Below are positions 59,125-64,000 of a DNA stretch of 64,000 bases, one piece after another. The notes below the pieces were generated by a model that saw only the letters and a list, made by a program, of their open reading frames with translations, searched no databases and was not told the DNA's origin. The DNA is taken from contig FNAW01000002.1 in assembly GCA_900102115.1 (NCBI GenBank), positions 372,001-436,000 of the forward strand, written 5' to 3'. Position numbers and translations under genes: made by a program. Every line of letters begins with the position of its first letter. The stretch's first letter is position 1. The stretch is from Blastococcus fimeti (GTDB lineage Bacteria > Actinomycetota > Actinomycetes > Mycobacteriales > Geodermatophilaceae).

Positions 59125-60480
59125 TCAGGCGCTGGGCCGCACCGCGCCGATGTAGCCGCCCCACCGCATCGCGGTCTCCCGGACCGTCTTGCCGCTCTCC
59201 GGTGCCTCGATGATCCGGTCGCCGCCCAGGTAGATGGCGACGTGGTGGATCGTGGAGGGGCGGCTCGTATCGGTGGCCCAGAACACCAGGTCACCGGGCT
59301 GCAGCGACCCCCGGGCGACCTTCGGCGACTCGGCGTACTGGGCCTTGCTGTTGCGCTCGATGGAGATGCCGGCCTGGCCGTAGGCGTACTGGGTCAGGCC
59401 GCTGCAGTCGAAGCCGATGACGCCCTCGTCCGGGTCCTGCCCGGGGCCGGGGCCGCGACGGCCGCCACCGCCCCAGGCGTAGGGGGTGCCGATGTAGCGC
59501 CGCGCCGCGGCGATGGCGGTCTGCGCGTCCGAGGCGGAACCCGGGCCGGCCGGGGTCTGGACGGCCGGCGGGGTCGCCGGCGGCCGGGGCGCCGACGGCG
59601 AGGGGGCCGTGGACGACGAGTTCGAGGACGACGAGTTGGAGGACGACGGGGCGGGGGCCGCAACCCGCTGGACGCTGGTGCGCGCGGCCGCTGCGGCCTC
59701 GGCCGCGGCGCGTTCCGCGGCGGCGCGGGCGCCGACGAGGGTGGTCAGCTGCTGCTGCGCGGCGTCGAGCTCGGACTGCACGGCGGCCTGCTGGGTCGCC
59801 ACCTGGGCGGCCTGGGCCCGGGCGGACTGCTCGGCGGCCGTGGCCACCTCGAGCTGACGGGCGGCCTCCTGCTGCAGCTCGTCGGCCTCGACGACGGCGG
59901 TGCGGGCGACGACCTCGGCCGCGGTGGCCTGCTGCTGCAGGACCGTGACGGTGCCCAGAACGTCGCTGCGGTGCGCGCCGGCCGCCTCGAGCAGCGCGGC
60001 GCGCTCGATCAGCTGGGACGGGTTGCCCGCGGTGAGCAGGGCGGTGGCCCCGGGGCTGGTGCTGCCCTCCATGTAGCTGCGGCGGGCGAAGGCGATGACG
60101 TCGTCGCGGGCGATGCCCAGTTCGGCGGTCTTCCGGGCGGCCTCGGCGGCGGCGGCCTCGGCCTGCTGGCGGGCGGCCTCGGCGGCGGCCTCGGTCGCCT
60201 GGAAGTCGTCGAGGGCGAGGAGCGCATCGGTGCGGGCGCTCTCCACGCCGGCGCTGGCGGCGGCCAGCCGGCCGTTGAGCTCCCCGATCCGCGCGGCGAC
60301 GGCGTCGGCCTGGCTCTGCGCCGCGGCGATCTCGCCGTCACTGGGCCGACGGGGTGCGGCGTCGGCGACCGCGGGGGTCAGGCCGAGGAGGACCGCGGCG
60401 GCGATCGCCGTCCCGCCCATGCGCAGCGCGCGGCGACCCCATGTCGCTCGCACCGGGCTGTTCGGGGTACCGCTGTCCAC
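59125..60480 (-). CDS. NlpC/P60 cell-wall endopeptidase with coiled-coil domain
   Basis: 451 residues: N-terminal signal-peptide-like hydrophobic segment (about 22-40, LLGLTPAVADAA), a long Ala-rich coiled coil (about 45-270), a Ser/Pro-rich linker (about 275-310) and a C40 peptidase domain at about 320-451 with Cys359 (GFDCSGLTQYAYG) and His412/413 (TIHHVAIYLGG). This is the RipA/RipC-like layout of actinobacterial peptidoglycan endopeptidases, secreted and acting in wall remodelling; the coiled coil may bind an FtsX-type regulator or inhibit the enzyme. Confidence 0.92.
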   Translation of the reverse strand: MDSGTPNSPVRATWGRRALRMGGTAIAAAVLLGLTPAVADAAPRRPSDGEIAAAQSQADAVAARIGELNGRLAAASAGVESARTDALLALDDFQATEAAAEAARQQAEAAAAEAARKTAELGIARDDVIAFARRSYMEGSTSPGATALLTAGNPSQLIERAALLEAAGAHRSDVLGTVTVLQQQATAAEVVARTAVVEADELQQEAARQLEVATAAEQSARAQAAQVATQQAAVQSELDAAQQQLTTLVGARAAAERAAAEAAAAARTSVQRVAAPAPSSSNSSSSNSSSTAPSPSAPRPPATPPAVQTPAGPGSASDAQTAIAAARRYIGTPYAWGGGGRRGPGPGQDPDEGVIGFDCSGLTQYAYGQAGISIERNSKAQYAESPKVARGSLQPGDLVFWATDTSRPSTIHHVAIYLGGDRIIEAPESGKTVRETAMRWGGYIGAVRPSA

Positions 60481-60567
60481 GTCGCGACCTCTTCCGACTG
60501 CTCGACGGCGGGCACCCGGAGGAGTGCCACCACGTAGGGCATCGGTCGGTCGGACGGCGCCGTTGAG

Positions 60568-60595
60568 GGCGCCTCACCCCGAGGGGTGAGGCGCC
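60568..60595 (-). terminator. Hairpin terminator after the frameshifted ligase
   Basis: Perfect 13-bp stem (60568-60580 with 60583-60595). It lies between the ligase stop at 60623 and the NlpC/P60 start at 60480. This stretch was also checked for a cyclic-di-AMP riboswitch and none was recognised. Confidence 0.8.
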
Positions 60596-60622
60596 ACCCG
60601 TGGGTGAACCAGACGGTTCCGT

Positions 60623-62157
<1,535 letters not shown>

Positions 62158-62236
62158 GCCGGCTCCCTGGGGTGCGCGGCCGGCATGGCACCGGCCGCTC
62201 GACGTGGTCCCCGTCACGCTAGCCGCCCCCCGCGCG

Positions 62237-62374
62237 CTACAGCAGGGACAGCCCCAGCCGCTCGGTGAGCAGGTGCAGCGCGCGCGGCCCGCGCGGGTAG
62301 ACGAGGAACCGCACCGTCCACTGGAACCCGGCGTAGCCCGCGACGAGCACGAGGTGGACGACGAGCAGCGTCAC
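62237..62374 (-). CDS. Very short membrane protein, possibly a truncated gene
   Basis: 45 residues from GTG 62374, which overlaps the sirtuin stop codon (GTGA). One membrane segment, [26 protein letters not shown]. The first 26 residues look like the start of a family of larger (about 140-residue) membrane proteins, but the frame ends early after RALHLLTERLGLSLL, so it could be a truncated remnant. Moderate support. Confidence 0.4.
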   Translation of the reverse strand: MTLLVVHLVLVAGYAGFQWTVRFLVYPRGPRALHLLTERLGLSLL

Positions 62375-63135
62375 GGGGCGAGCAGCCGCGGCAGCGCCGT
62401 CCCGATCGGCTCGGCGACGAGCAGCGAGGCGAGGTCGTCGAACGGCGTCGGCTCGGCGTTGACGATCACGACCCGCGCGCCGGAGCGCAGCGCCACCTCC
62501 ACCAGCCCGGCGACCGGCCACACCTGCAGCGAGGTGCCGACGGCGAGGAAGACGTCGCAGTCCCGGGCCGCGGCGACGGCGGCGTCCACGGCACGGGCCT
62601 CGAGCTCCTGGCCGAAGCTGATCGTCGCCGACTTGAGGATCCCGCCGCAGACCAGGCACGCCGGATCGGGCTCACCGGCCGCGACCCGCTCCAGCGCCGA
62701 CCGCATCGTCGTCCGCGCGCGGCAGCCCAGGCACTCGACCTCGTGCACGGTGCCGTGAATCTCCACCACGCGCTCCGGCGAGGAGCCGGCCGCCTGGTGC
62801 AGGCCGTCGACGTTCTGGGTGACGATCGTGCGCAGCCGGCCCTGGCGCTCGAGGTCGGCGAGCGCCGCGTGACCGGCATTGGGCCGGGGTGCCCGGGCGC
62901 TCAGCTCCGCCCGCATCAGCCAGGCGCGGCGGCGGATGTCGGGGTCGGCCAGGTAGTAGGAGAGCGTCACGAGCTTCTCGGCGTCGGGATCCCGCGTCCA
63001 CACGCCCTGCGGCCCGCGGTAGTCGGGGATCCCGCTGTCGGTGGAGATCCCTGCTCCGGTCAGCGCGGTGATCCGCGTGGCCGCGGTCAGCCAGTCGGGC
63101 GGGGGCTCGGGGACGGCGCTGGTCACGTCCTCCAC
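62371..63135 (-). CDS. Sir2-family NAD-dependent protein deacylase (sirtuin)
   Basis: 254 residues from GTG 63135 (an internal GTG lies at 63126). NAD-binding GAGIS (27-31), [15 protein letters not shown] (106-113), catalytic His127 in EIHGTV, and a zinc site Cys135, Cys138, Cys160 and Cys163. NAD-dependent removal of acyl groups from lysine, cytosolic. It is divergent from aconitase with only 110 nt between starts, which fits sirtuin control of central metabolism, although this is only a positional hint. Confidence 0.93.
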   Translation of the reverse strand: MEDVTSAVPEPPPDWLTAATRITALTGAGISTDSGIPDYRGPQGVWTRDPDAEKLVTLSYYLADPDIRRRAWLMRAELSARAPRPNAGHAALADLERQGRLRTIVTQNVDGLHQAAGSSPERVVEIHGTVHEVECLGCRARTTMRSALERVAAGEPDPACLVCGGILKSATISFGQELEARAVDAAVAAARDCDVFLAVGTSLQVWPVAGLVEVALRSGARVVIVNAEPTPFDDLASLLVAEPIGTALPRLLAP

Positions 63136-63245
63136 GGTAAGGGTCGCCTCACCCGGTGCGTGGTTGCGCGAACTGGGATGATCGGGGGTGGACACGAGCG
63201 CGACGAACCAGCCGCGACGAACCATCGAGGGGTAGGCGCAGAAGA

Positions 63246-64000
<755 letters not shown>

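Noticed and set aside
60481-60622. Cyclic-di-AMP riboswitch upstream of the NlpC/P60 gene
   Set aside because: Such riboswitches are common before actinobacterial cell-wall hydrolases, but the stretch is filled by a terminator hairpin and I recognise none of the conserved riboswitch core.

Overview
The window is very GC-rich (roughly 70-75% by eye), densely packed, and full of GTG starts, 4-nt ATGA/GTGA overlaps and GC-rich hairpin terminators without U-tracts. Together with an F420/LLM-type oxidoreductase, mycofactocin-linked genes, an IcmF-type mutase and many TetR regulators, this points to a high-GC actinobacterium. A soil lineage such as Geodermatophilaceae is my inference, not something proven here. 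It reads as chromosome: I see no rRNA, tRNA, CRISPR array, insertion sequence, phage gene or replication origin.

Layout. 1-1.4 kb: 3' part missing, fused B12 mutase/G-protein chaperone (IcmF-like). 1.5-4.1 kb: Baeyer-Villiger-type monooxygenase plus esterase. 4.1-7.6 kb: TetR-ferredoxin-P450-ferredoxin reductase operon, a complete class I P450 chain. 7.6-16.3 kb: acyl-CoA chemistry (TesB thioesterase, MaoC hydratase, thiolase-like protein with DUF35 partner, metallo-hydrolase) with two MFS exporters and two TetR regulators whose operator-like palindromes can be read directly. 16.3-25.3 kb: PspC, a DODA-type dioxygenase, DAHP synthase, a GAF/SpoIIE phosphatase, then a MarR-azoreductase-LLM/FAD-fusion-LLM group. 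A shared MarR-like palindrome appears to tie the dioxygenase to the azoreductase promoter 5 kb away.

25.4-33 kb: acyl-CoA ligase, LysR/SDR pair, DMT exporter, enoyl-CoA hydratase, SDR and TetR. 33-48 kb: an accessory-looking stretch of hydrolases, AraC/XRE/GlxA regulators, isochorismatase-like, RibD-like reductase, MsrA, AlkD-like repair protein, MazG-like protein and two membrane-domain/hydrolase fusions. 48-53.5 kb: MftR-like regulator divergent from a mycofactocin-coupled SDR, a second SDR, a DUF429 (RNase H fold)-RelA/SpoT synthetase fusion, and a quinone oxidoreductase. 53.5-60.5 kb: ArsR/SpoIIE-phosphatase pair, the MoxR-DUF58-VWA operon and an NlpC/P60 cell-wall hydrolase. 60.6-64 kb: an acyl-CoA synthetase broken by a single-base frameshift, a tiny membrane ORF, a sirtuin and the start of aconitase.

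The most novel-looking object is the DUF429-RelA/SpoT fusion at 50691-52427: a predicted nuclease fold joined to an alarmone-synthetase domain that has no hydrolase domain and carries Gln where the family usually has its catalytic Glu. Next in interest are the LLM-FAD fusion, the operator networks and the membrane-domain lipase fusions.
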